Assembly (NCBI GenBank): GCA_017390125.1
Contig: JAFPCT010000089.1
Location: 1-5,473 of the forward strand
Origin: Treponema sp.
GTDB taxonomy: Bacteria > Spirochaetota > Spirochaetia > Treponematales > Treponemataceae
Direction of reading: 5' to 3'
Length of the DNA: 5,473 nt
Each line of letters begins with the position of its first letter. The stretch's first letter is position 1. Below the pieces are notes generated by a model, which was not told the DNA's origin, ran no database searches, and worked only from the letters and a program-made list of their open reading frames with translations. The position numbers were made by a program, and so were the translations under genes. Shown here piece by piece: positions 1 through 4,735 of this stretch.

Positions 1-291
1 AAGTCAATTCCTCTTGCAAAATGTCCTATGGCTGGTTGTAACGGTGAGATCGTTGCCAGAAAGACAAAGGGAAGGGGAAAGGAATTTTACGGCTGTACAA
101 ACTATCCGACCTGTAATTTTATCAGCCACTTTAAGCCGATTGATTCCTATTGTCCTAAGTGCGGCTGGTTCCTTGTTGAAAAATTCGACAAGAAAAACGG
201 TTCATATAAATCATGTATTAATCCGGACTGTGATTATCTCCATTCTGCGGAAGAAGATTCTGTTTCGGTTATGACAGGTGATGAAGAGTAG
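1..291 (+). CDS. topA: DNA topoisomerase I, C-terminal zinc-finger end (partial, 5' end outside window)
   Basis: The frame is open from base 1 to the TAG at 289-291, giving the last 96 residues of a protein that starts upstream. Two C4 zinc-ribbon modules are visible. The first has Cys at visible residues 8, 13, 32 and 38, with a FYGCTNYPTC core. The second has Cys at 51, 54, 72 and 77, with CPKCG and CINPDC. The spacing and the 'F-Y-G-C-x-x-Y-P-x-C' signature are typical of the C-terminal repeats of bacterial type IA topoisomerase I, which relaxes negative supercoils; these zinc domains bind single-stranded DNA and, in E. coli, RNA polymerase. The catalytic Toprim and Tyr domains are not in the window, so another zinc-ribbon protein cannot be fully excluded. 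Its place before xerC-hslVU, as in Bacillus, supports topA. The acidic tail after residue 81 is not zinc finger. Confidence 0.87.
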   Translation, partial: KSIPLAKCPMAGCNGEIVARKTKGRGKEFYGCTNYPTCNFISHFKPIDSYCPKCGWFLVEKFDKKNGSYKSCINPDCDYLHSAEEDSVSVMTGDEE

Positions 292-292
292 C

Positions 293-303
293 TTGAGGCA
301 ATG
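293..303 (+). promoter_or_regulatory. Weak ribosome binding site and start of xerC
   Basis: The only Shine-Dalgarno-like run before the xerC ATG (301-303) is GAGG at 295-298, two bases from the start, closer than usual. The topA stop lies at 289-291. No other in-frame start upstream gives a sensible protein, since the TTG at 293 is in another frame. Ribosomes finishing topA may reinitiate here; this coupling is inferred. Confidence 0.4.
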
Positions 304-1212
304 GCATCTTATAAGTTAGCTGAATTGACTGAGGAATTTCTTGTATACATTCAGTCCGTCAGGACTTTGAGCAGAAACTCAGTCATTGCATACAGGAATG
401 ATTTGAAGCATCTGGTTGACGTGCTGGGGGCGGATGTCCTGATAGAAAATATTTCTACGGAGGACCTTCGTTTTTGCGTTGCAAAACTCAGCGGTGCCAA
501 CAAGGCGAACACGTCGATAAACAGATTTATTGCCGCAACCAGGACTTTTTTTGCCTACTGCAGGAAAATCGGATATCTGGAAAAAAATCCGGCGCTTGAG
601 CTGAAAACTGTCCGGGTGCCTAAGCATATCCCTCGGTTCCTTACTTCCAAGGAAATCGACGTTTTGTGCGCTCTTCCTGAATCTCATGAGCTTTTGTGGG
701 AGACACGCGACAAGGCTCTGTTTGAAATGCTTTATTCCAGCGGCTGCCGAGTAAGCGAGATTGTTTCCCTGAAAATAAAGGATTTTGTTTCCGGATATTC
801 TTCTGCGATTGTAACTGGTAAAGGTAAAAAAGACCGCTGCGTTTATTTTGAGAAGGAAGCGCAGGAGGCTCTCGTCGTTTATCTTGAGGACAGAAAGAAA
901 CGTTTTGCAAAAAGCGGCATAGCAGATTCTTCTCCCTATGTTTTTGTAAATCAGAAGGGAGGAACCCTTTCTACAGGCGGAGTACGTTATATCCTGAGCA
1001 AATACACTGGCTTTCAGGGGATTAACCGGCATGTCTCACCCCATGCCCTGCGTCATACTTTTGCAACGGCAATGCTTTCGAACGGGGCTGATGTCCGGGT
1101 TGTGCAGGAAATGCTGGGACATTCAAGCATTTCTACAACTCAAAGGTATACACATATAACAACAGAAAAACTTATTGATATATATAATAAGGCTCATCCT
1201 CATTCAAAATAG
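301..1212 (+). CDS. xerC: Tyrosine recombinase XerC/XerD type (chromosome dimer resolution)
   Basis: The 303-residue protein has the length of XerC/XerD (about 298 in E. coli). An N-terminal SAM-like core-binding domain spans about residues 6-92, and a catalytic domain about 110-290. All catalytic residues of the family are visible: R150 (SSGCRVSEI), K174 (VTGKGKKDR), H248 and R251 (HALRHTFAT), H274 (MLGHSS) and the nucleophile Y283 (TQRYTH). Family enzymes cut and rejoin DNA at dif to resolve chromosome dimers at division. XerC and XerD cannot be separated with certainty here; the symbol rests on synteny with Bacillus codV (xerC) before hslVU. The ATG start gives a normal N-terminus, but its ribosome site is weak (GAGG at 295-298, only 2 bases away). 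It begins 9 bases after topA, so translation may be coupled. No phage or IS context suggests an integrase, and the enzyme appears intact. Confidence 0.93.
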   Translation: MASYKLAELTEEFLVYIQSVRTLSRNSVIAYRNDLKHLVDVLGADVLIENISTEDLRFCVAKLSGANKANTSINRFIAATRTFFAYCRKIGYLEKNPALELKTVRVPKHIPRFLTSKEIDVLCALPESHELLWETRDKALFEMLYSSGCRVSEIVSLKIKDFVSGYSSAIVTGKGKKDRCVYFEKEAQEALVVYLEDRKKRFAKSGIADSSPYVFVNQKGGTLSTGGVRYILSKYTGFQGINRHVSPHALRHTFATAMLSNGADVRVVQEMLGHSSISTTQRYTHITTEKLIDIYNKAHPHSK

Positions 1213-1226
1213 GATTAAGGAACTGT

Positions 1227-1766
1227 ATGAAAAAAGAAAAGATACGAAGTACAACTGTAATTGCAGTTAAGAGAAACGGTCATGTTGCCATGGCCGGTGA
1301 CGGACAGGTTACTGCCGGAAATACCGTCATGAAGGGAAATGCGACAAAAGTGCGCAGAATTTATGACGGCAAGATTCTTACTGGTTTTGCCGGAAGCGTT
1401 GCCGATGCGTTTACGCTTTTTGACAGGTTTGAAACAAAAGTAAAGGAATTCAACGGAGATCTCACCCGTGCTGCCGTGGAGCTTGCAAAACTGTGGCGTA
1501 CGGAAAAAATGCTTCAGAAACTGGAGGCTCTTCTTCTTGTTGCTGACAAGGACAGGATTCTTTTGATAAGCGGTGACGGAAACGTAATCGAACCTGAGAA
1601 TGATGTCCTTGCAATCGGTTCCGGCGGAAACTATGCTTATTCTGCCGCTCTTGCATACCTTGACTCTTCAGATCTTTCGGCAAGGGAGATTGCAGAAAAA
1701 TCCCTTAAAATTGCCGGAGATATTTGCATTTATACAAATAATCATATTACCGTAGAGGAGCTTTGA
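1227..1766 (+). CDS. hslV: ATP-dependent protease HslV (ClpQ), Thr-type peptidase subunit
   Basis: The 179-residue protein is a proteasome-like beta subunit that forms a double hexamer and degrades proteins fed to it by HslU in the cytoplasm. The mature N-terminal nucleophile should be T9 (TTVIAVKRNGHVAMAGDGQ), released by removal of an 8-residue propeptide, MKKEKIRS. E. coli HslV has only the initiator Met before its Thr1. Counting from T9, the other family active-site residues fall in place: D25 (mature D17), K41 (mature K33, in NATKVRR) and S132 (mature S124, in GSGGNYA). The C-terminus, GDICIYTNNHITVEEL, is also typical. The ATG has a good ribosome site, AAGGA at 1217-1221, five bases upstream. 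It lies 14 bases after xerC and 5 bases before the chosen hslU start, so the pair is surely translated from one mRNA. No key residue is missing. Confidence 0.97.
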   Translation: MKKEKIRSTTVIAVKRNGHVAMAGDGQVTAGNTVMKGNATKVRRIYDGKILTGFAGSVADAFTLFDRFETKVKEFNGDLTRAAVELAKLWRTEKMLQKLEALLLVADKDRILLISGDGNVIEPENDVLAIGSGGNYAYSAALAYLDSSDLSAREIAEKSLKIAGDICIYTNNHITVEEL

Positions 1767-1774
1767 TTTTTATG
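1754..1774 (+). promoter_or_regulatory. Ribosome binding site choosing the hslU start
   Basis: AGAGGAG at 1754-1760 lies inside the last codons of hslV. It is 11 bases before ATG 1772, somewhat long but workable, and only 2 bases before TTG 1763. The TTG shares bases with the hslV stop TGA (1764-1766), so overlap coupling is possible but less likely. Family N-termini align with the ATG start. Confidence 0.6.
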
Positions 1775-3208
1775 GAGAACAGAACTGATTTGACTCCCAA
1801 GCAGATTGTGGAAAAGCTGAACCAGTACATCATCGGTCAGGACAAGGCTAAGAGAGCTGTTGCCGTTGCCCTGCGCAACAGAACCCGCCGTCTTAAGCTT
1901 CCTGAGGAGATTCGGGATGAGGTTGCACCTAAGAATATCCTTATGATAGGACCGACCGGCTGCGGAAAAACAGAGATTGCCCGCCGTCTTGCAAAACTCT
2001 GCAATGCTCCTTTCCTTAAAGTTGAGGCTACAAAATATACGGAAGTAGGATATGTGGGCAGGGACGTTGAGTCTATGGTCCGGGATCTTATGGCTGTAGG
2101 TTATAAAGACGTTAAGGCAGAGATGGAGGAGACTCTCCGGGAAAAATCTGTTTCTGTTGTTGAGGAAAAACTCCTTGATCTTCTTCTTCCTGGTTCCGGC
2201 AAAAAGGAAAAAGCTTCTGCCTCCGATGTCGCACAGACTGTCTCGGAAGCTGCAGGGGAAGGAAATGTAATAGTTCTTGGTGACGGCACTTCTGAACCGG
2301 CAGGATCTTCTTCTGAAGGCGGAATGACTTCGACCCGCGAAAAGTTCCGTCAGATGCTCCGGGAGGGAAAACTGGAAGACAGGGAAGTAGAAGTGACTGT
2401 AAGCCGTCAGCAGGGAATGCCGAGCATGGAGATTATTGCAGGCGGTTCACTTGATGACCTTCAAAGCAGTATGCAGAGCCTTGCCGGTATGCTCAACGGG
2501 GGACGTCACAAGAGACGGACTGTTTCTGTTCGTGAGGCCCGCAAAATTCTTACAGAAGAAACATTGGACAGCATGGTTGACAACGACAAGGTTTGCGACG
2601 AGGCCAAAAAACGCGTGGAGAACAGCGGAATCGTATTCATTGATGAAATCGATAAAATTGCTGTTCACGGTGAAAGCCACGGACAGGATGTAAGCCGAGA
2701 GGGCGTTCAGCGTGACATTCTTCCTATTGTTGAGGGAAGCAATGTAAGTACTAAATTCGGCGTTGTGAATACAACTCACATTCTGTTCATTGCGGCAGGT
2801 GCTTTCAGCGTTGCCTCTCCAAGTGATCTTATACCTGAGCTTCAGGGACGTTTTCCTCTCAGGGTTGAGCTTGAAAGCCTGTCGAAGGATGATTTCAAAC
2901 GCATTCTTCAGGAGCCTAAGAACAGCCTTATAATGCAGTATTCAGAGCTTCTCAAGACAGAGGGCGTAACTCTTCAGATTACGCCGGATGCTGTTGACAG
3001 GATGAGCGTCATTGCGGAAGAGGTGAACTCAAAATCAGAGAACATCGGTGCCCGACGCCTGCATACGATTATGGAAAAAGTTCTGGATGAAATAAACTTC
3101 ACTGCTGATGAGCATTCCGGCGAGACAATAACTGTTGATGCCGATTATGTAAACCGTCAGCTTGGTGATATAGTTCAGAGCCAGGATTTGAGCCGCTATA
3201 TTCTCTAG
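1772..3208 (+). CDS. hslU: HslU (ClpY), AAA+ unfoldase of the HslUV protease
   Basis: From ATG 1772 the protein has 478 residues, against 443 in E. coli. It unfolds substrates with ATP and threads them into HslV. Visible motifs are: N-terminal LTPKQIVEKLNQYIIGQ (7-23), Walker A GPTGCGKT (60-67), pore loop GYVG (93-96), Walker B IVFIDEIDK (287-295), the box after it (GESHGQDVSREGVQRD, about 300-315), sensor 1 region THILFIAAGAF (335-345), arginine-finger region ELQGRFPLRVEL (356-367; R360), sensor 2 IGARRL (425-430) and the C-terminal LSRYIL (473-478), which in HslU docks into HslV. The I-domain (about 100-283) carries most of the extra length: residues 138-190 are rich in Gly, Ser, Ala and Glu, about 29 longer than the E. 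coli equivalent. A TTG at 1763 would add three residues (MIF) and overlap the hslV stop; ATG is preferred because AGAGGAG (1754-1760) is 11 bases from it but only 2 from the TTG. Confidence 0.97.
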   Translation: MENRTDLTPKQIVEKLNQYIIGQDKAKRAVAVALRNRTRRLKLPEEIRDEVAPKNILMIGPTGCGKTEIARRLAKLCNAPFLKVEATKYTEVGYVGRDVESMVRDLMAVGYKDVKAEMEETLREKSVSVVEEKLLDLLLPGSGKKEKASASDVAQTVSEAAGEGNVIVLGDGTSEPAGSSSEGGMTSTREKFRQMLREGKLEDREVEVTVSRQQGMPSMEIIAGGSLDDLQSSMQSLAGMLNGGRHKRRTVSVREARKILTEETLDSMVDNDKVCDEAKKRVENSGIVFIDEIDKIAVHGESHGQDVSREGVQRDILPIVEGSNVSTKFGVVNTTHILFIAAGAFSVASPSDLIPELQGRFPLRVELESLSKDDFKRILQEPKNSLIMQYSELLKTEGVTLQITPDAVDRMSVIAEEVNSKSENIGARRLHTIMEKVLDEINFTADEHSGETITVDADYVNRQLGDIVQSQDLSRYIL

Positions 3209-3237
3209 TTTTTTTCTAAAAGTTCTAAACTAAAAGC
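3206..3237 (+). repeat. CTAAA direct repeats and TAGTTT/AAACTA inverted repeat at the hslU end
   Basis: Three copies of CTAAA occur at 3216-3220, 3225-3229 and 3230-3234; the first and third extend to CTAAAAG. TAGTTT (3206-3211, starting with the hslU stop) is complementary to AAACTA (3227-3232). The repeats overlap the upstream part of the sigma28-like site, so they could be a regulator site or only AT-rich chance. The T7 run at 3209-3215 lacks a convincing GC stem, so it is not called a terminator. Confidence 0.35.
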
Positions 3238-3252
3238 TGTTCATTCCGACAA
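3226..3252 (+). promoter_or_regulatory. Sigma28 (FliA/SigD)-like promoter before flgB
   Basis: TAAA at 3226-3229 is followed by exactly 15 bases and then TCCGACAA at 3245-3252. This matches the sigma28 consensus TAAA-N15-GCCGATAA in all four -35 bases and six of eight -10 bases, with ideal spacing. It lies in the only sizeable gap of this stretch, between hslU and flgB. Start of transcription would be near 3259, leaving a leader of about 45 bases before the flgB ATG. No sigma70-like pair is visible in the same gap. The site is read by eye; the match is short and AT-rich sequence can mimic its TAAA half. Confidence 0.6.
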
Positions 3253-3304
3253 TCAAGGTAAGGATTCCGTTCTCACAATCATGCGGATTTCTTAGGATGC
3301 CGAA

Positions 3305-3721
3305 ATGAACAGTTTTACCCGTTCTGTAGATTTGCTTCACAGAGCCATGGATGCAACAAGCCTGCGCTATCAGGTGTCAGCAAACAACCTTGCCAACAGC
3401 GAGGTTCCGAATTTTAAACGATCCACAGTAAATTTTGAAAGCGAGCTCAAAAGGGCTTTTGAAAGCGAGGAAAAGGCAAAGAATGCCTTTCAGCTTGCCC
3501 GTACAGATGAGCGACATATTTCCCTTTATGAACCTTATGATTACCGTGATGTAGAGCCGCGCCGTGTTCTTGACTATGGGACTGCAGCAAAAGCAAACGG
3601 AAACAATGTTGATGCCGAGACGGAAGCAAACAACATTCTCCAGATTCAGATGCAGTACAGGCTTCTCACTCATCTTACGAATTTTGAATTCAGCCAGGTT
3701 AATGCAGTAATGAAAAAATAA
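3305..3721 (+). CDS. flgB: Flagellar proximal rod protein FlgB
   Basis: The 138-residue protein matches FlgB in size (E. coli 138). The N-terminal rod signature SANNLANSEVPNFKR spans 25-39, the family's 'NxANxxTPGYK' box, here with Val-Pro-Asn. The C-terminal rod signature, GNNVDAETEANNILQIQMQY, spans 99-118 and is followed by a helix to the end. FlgB is part of the periplasmic rod next to the MS ring and is exported by the flagellar type III apparatus without a signal peptide, which fits the lack of one. The ATG has AGGA (3294-3297) seven bases upstream. It is the first gene of the flagellar run, with a 96-base gap from hslU and a sigma28-like site in that gap. In spirochaetes the rod belongs to periplasmic flagella. 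Function by family is secure. Confidence 0.96.
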   Translation: MNSFTRSVDLLHRAMDATSLRYQVSANNLANSEVPNFKRSTVNFESELKRAFESEEKAKNAFQLARTDERHISLYEPYDYRDVEPRRVLDYGTAAKANGNNVDAETEANNILQIQMQYRLLTHLTNFEFSQVNAVMKK

Positions 3722-3735
3722 CGCTCTGAGAGCGT
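3721..3735 (+). other. Perfect small hairpin between flgB and flgC
   Basis: ACGCTCT-G-AGAGCGT reads as a perfect inverted repeat starting at the last base of the flgB stop; in RNA it gives a 6-bp GC-rich stem (3721-3726 with 3730-3735) and a UGA loop. GC then TTTT (3738-3741) follows, and the flgC ribosome site AGGAG is at 3742-3746. The U run is short and the downstream gene must be expressed, so partial attenuation, mRNA end protection or no role are all possible. It occupies most of the 31-base gap. Confidence 0.55.
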
Positions 3736-3752
3736 GCTTTTAGGAGATCAAA

Positions 3753-4217
3753 ATGGGACTTTTTACATCGATTAATATAGCAGCTACAGGAATGAGCGCA
3801 GAGCGCCTTCGCTCTGACGTAATCTCAAACAACATTGCGAACGCTTCCACTACAAGAACACAGGAAGGCGGCGCGTTCAAGCGCTCCAGGGTTGTCTTTG
3901 AGCCGGTGAGCGCAAGTCATCCTCAGTTCCGCTCTCCGTTTACGCCTTCTGATTTGGACAACGGACCGGGCAAAGGGGTTAAGGTTCGTGAGATAGTAAA
4001 GGATACAGAGACACAGGGACGGCTTGTTTATGACCCTGGCAATCCGGATGCAATCCAGTCTGGTCCGAACAAAGGTTACGTTGAATATCCGAACGTTAAT
4101 ATCGTGAATGAAATGGTTGACCTTATTTCTGCAAGCAGAGCATATGAGGCCAACTCTACGGTTATCGAAGGTGCGAAAAGCATGTTCAGCGCGGCCCTTG
4201 ATATCGGCAACCGGTAA
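3753..4217 (+). CDS. flgC: Flagellar proximal rod protein FlgC
   Basis: The 154-residue protein, slightly longer than E. coli FlgC (134), has the rod N-terminal box at 24-36 (ISNNIANASTTRT) in which the usual Pro-Gly-Tyr turn is replaced by TTRT, as is normal in FlgC. The middle has YDPGNPDA (93-100). The C-terminal rod box is the strong FlgC signature, GYVEYPNVNIVNEMVDLIS (108-126), continuing to ASRAYEAN at 134. The extra length is in the central region, about residues 36-80. It polymerises with FlgB, FlgF and FlgG to form the rod in the periplasm. The ATG follows AGGAG (3742-3746) by six bases. It is certainly co-transcribed with flgB and possibly modulated by the small hairpin before it. 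Confidence 0.97.
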   Translation: MGLFTSINIAATGMSAERLRSDVISNNIANASTTRTQEGGAFKRSRVVFEPVSASHPQFRSPFTPSDLDNGPGKGVKVREIVKDTETQGRLVYDPGNPDAIQSGPNKGYVEYPNVNIVNEMVDLISASRAYEANSTVIEGAKSMFSAALDIGNR

Positions 4218-4226
4218 ATTTGTTAA

Positions 4227-4255
4227 TTGACATAGAATTCAATGCAATGTAGAAT
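4227..4255 (+). promoter_or_regulatory. Near-consensus sigma70-like promoter before fliE
   Basis: TTGACA (4227-4232) is a perfect -35. Exactly 17 bases later comes TAGAAT (4250-4255), five of six matches to TATAAT. Transcription would start near 4262, giving a leader of only about 12 bases before the preferred fliE ATG at 4274. The element lies in the 56-base gap after flgC and so would be an internal promoter for fliE and fliF. The pair is strong by eye; occupancy by a repressor or read-through from flgB cannot be judged from sequence. Confidence 0.65.
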
Positions 4256-4259
4256 TCAA
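4233..4259 (+). repeat. Direct repeat of TAGAATTCAA, 17-base period, within the fliE promoter
   Basis: TAGAATTCAA occurs at 4233-4242 and 4250-4259, separated by seven bases. The second copy supplies the -10 hexamer TAGAAT; the first begins right after the -35. Each copy holds the palindrome GAATTC, and a third GAATTC lies inside a 10-base palindrome, CTGAATTCAG, at 4284-4293 in early fliE. The paired sites could bind a dimeric regulator over the promoter, or be a local duplication. Confidence 0.7.
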
Positions 4260-4262
4260 GTC

Positions 4263-4276
4263 GGGTGGTGAAAATG
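4263..4276 (+). promoter_or_regulatory. Start region deciding fliE: GTG 4265 or ATG 4274
   Basis: In-frame GTG codons at 4265 and 4268 precede ATG 4274. GGGTGG (4263-4268), one mismatch from GGGAGG, lies five bases before the ATG and so acts best as its ribosome site; no ribosome site lies before the GTGs. A transcript from the internal promoter, starting near 4262, would just contain this ribosome site. ATG is preferred. Confidence 0.55.
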
Positions 4277-4615
4277 AAAATTCCTGAATTCAGTACACTT
4301 CAGATGACGCGCACGGAATCCCTTCATACTGGAAAAAATGCGCTTGTAAAAATCGACGGCTTGTCTTCTGCTGAAACCGGTGTTGAGAAAACCCGACGCA
4401 GCTTTGAAGATTATCTTTTGAATGCCTTTCAGACAATGAACGATCAGCAGGTTCAGGTCGCAGACCTTCAGCAGAAGGTTATTACAGATCCTGACAGCGT
4501 GGACCTTCATGACGTAACAATCGCTATGAGCAAGGCCCGTATGTCATTGAACCTTGCGCAGTCTGTCATTGACCGGCTGGTTCAGGGCTGGTCTGAGATT
4601 ACTACGACACGCTAG
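4274..4615 (+). CDS. fliE: Flagellar hook-basal body protein FliE
   Basis: From ATG 4274 the protein has 113 residues, close to the E. coli length of 104. The FliE signature covers about residues 43-108: a conserved SFEDYLLNAFQTMNDQQ (43-59), then TDPDSVDLHDVTIAMSKARM (71-90) with the family's 'xVxLhDVxxAMxKA' core, and SLNLAQSVIDRLVQGWSEI (91-109). The N-terminal 40 residues are variable. It ends WSEITTTR rather than the common YQEIMRMQV, a minor family difference. FliE links the MS ring (FliF) to the FlgB/FlgC rod and is needed for export of rod proteins. It sits after flgC and carries its own sigma70-like promoter. GTG starts at 4265 and 4268 would add two or three residues and are less likely. 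The identity is secure even though it is a small gene. Confidence 0.95.
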   Translation: MKIPEFSTLQMTRTESLHTGKNALVKIDGLSSAETGVEKTRRSFEDYLLNAFQTMNDQQVQVADLQQKVITDPDSVDLHDVTIAMSKARMSLNLAQSVIDRLVQGWSEITTTR

Positions 4616-4634
4616 TTGATCTGCCGTTTTTTTT
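4586..4634 (+). terminator. Possible weak terminator at the end of fliE
   Basis: GGCTGGTC (4586-4593) can pair with GATCTGCC (4618-4625) across one U-U mismatch and a G-U pair, with a 24-base loop that holds the fliE stop codon, followed by G and T8 (4627-4634). The stem is imperfect and the loop long, so it would at best be weak. A strong promoter for fliF follows, which would make partial termination tolerable. Confidence 0.25.
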
Positions 4635-4652
4635 AATTGAGCTGTTTTTTTT
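4626..4652 (+). repeat. Twin GTTTTTTTT tracts between fliE and fliF
   Basis: GT8 occurs twice, at 4626-4634 and 4644-4652, 18 bases apart, separated by AATTGAGCT. They lie 18 and more bases upstream of the fliF -35 at 4670. T-tracts can bend DNA, act as UP-like promoter elements, end transcripts, or slip in length. None of these is shown by the sequence alone. Confidence 0.75.
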
Positions 4653-4669
4653 CTCGTTTCATGTTTTCA

Positions 4670-4698
4670 TTGTCAGAAAATCAGTTATATGATATAAT
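4670..4698 (+). promoter_or_regulatory. Strong sigma70-like promoter with extended -10 before fliF
   Basis: TTGTCA (4670-4675), five of six matches, is followed after exactly 17 bases by TATAAT (4693-4698), a perfect -10. TGA at 4690-4692 makes an extended -10 (TGnTATAAT). TTATAT-G-ATATAA (4685-4697), a perfect palindrome, overlaps the -10. Transcription would start near 4705, giving a leader of about 31 bases that contains the strong ribosome site GGGAGGGG (4724-4731). This is the best promoter by eye in the window. Confidence 0.78.
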
Positions 4699-4735
4699 CA
4701 ATTAAATTTACAGATTCGTTCACGGGAGGGGTCAG

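Noticed and set aside
379..1032. Long - strand open frame opposite xerC (217 codons)
   Set aside because: It lies wholly opposite a gene with every Xer catalytic residue, has no family motif I recognise and no convincing start site. It is a shadow of xerC codon use. The same holds for the - strand frames at 2447-2779, 3377-3673 and 4987-5307.
1183..1188. TATAAT as -10 of a promoter for hslVU, at the end of xerC
   Set aside because: The hexamer is perfect, but no -35 match lies 16-18 bases upstream (the 17-base position reads CAACAG), and the stretch is a simple TA run in coding sequence. A weak promoter is possible but not supported.
301..1212. xerC as a phage or integron integrase marking a mobile element
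   Set aside because: There is no att repeat, IS end or cargo gene, and neighbours are core genes in a conserved order. It fits the housekeeping Xer role.
3140..3147. GCCGATTA, sigma28 -10-like, inside hslU
   Set aside because: The place 15 bases upstream reads CGAG and not TAAA, and the site is in coding sequence. A similar GCCGATTG at 135-142 in topA also lacks the -35 half.
3209..3215. T7 run after hslU as a rho-independent terminator
   Set aside because: No GC-rich stem lies just before it; only weak AGAG/CTCT pairing (3177-3180 with 3203-3206) is available. Read-through from hslU into flgB is likely.
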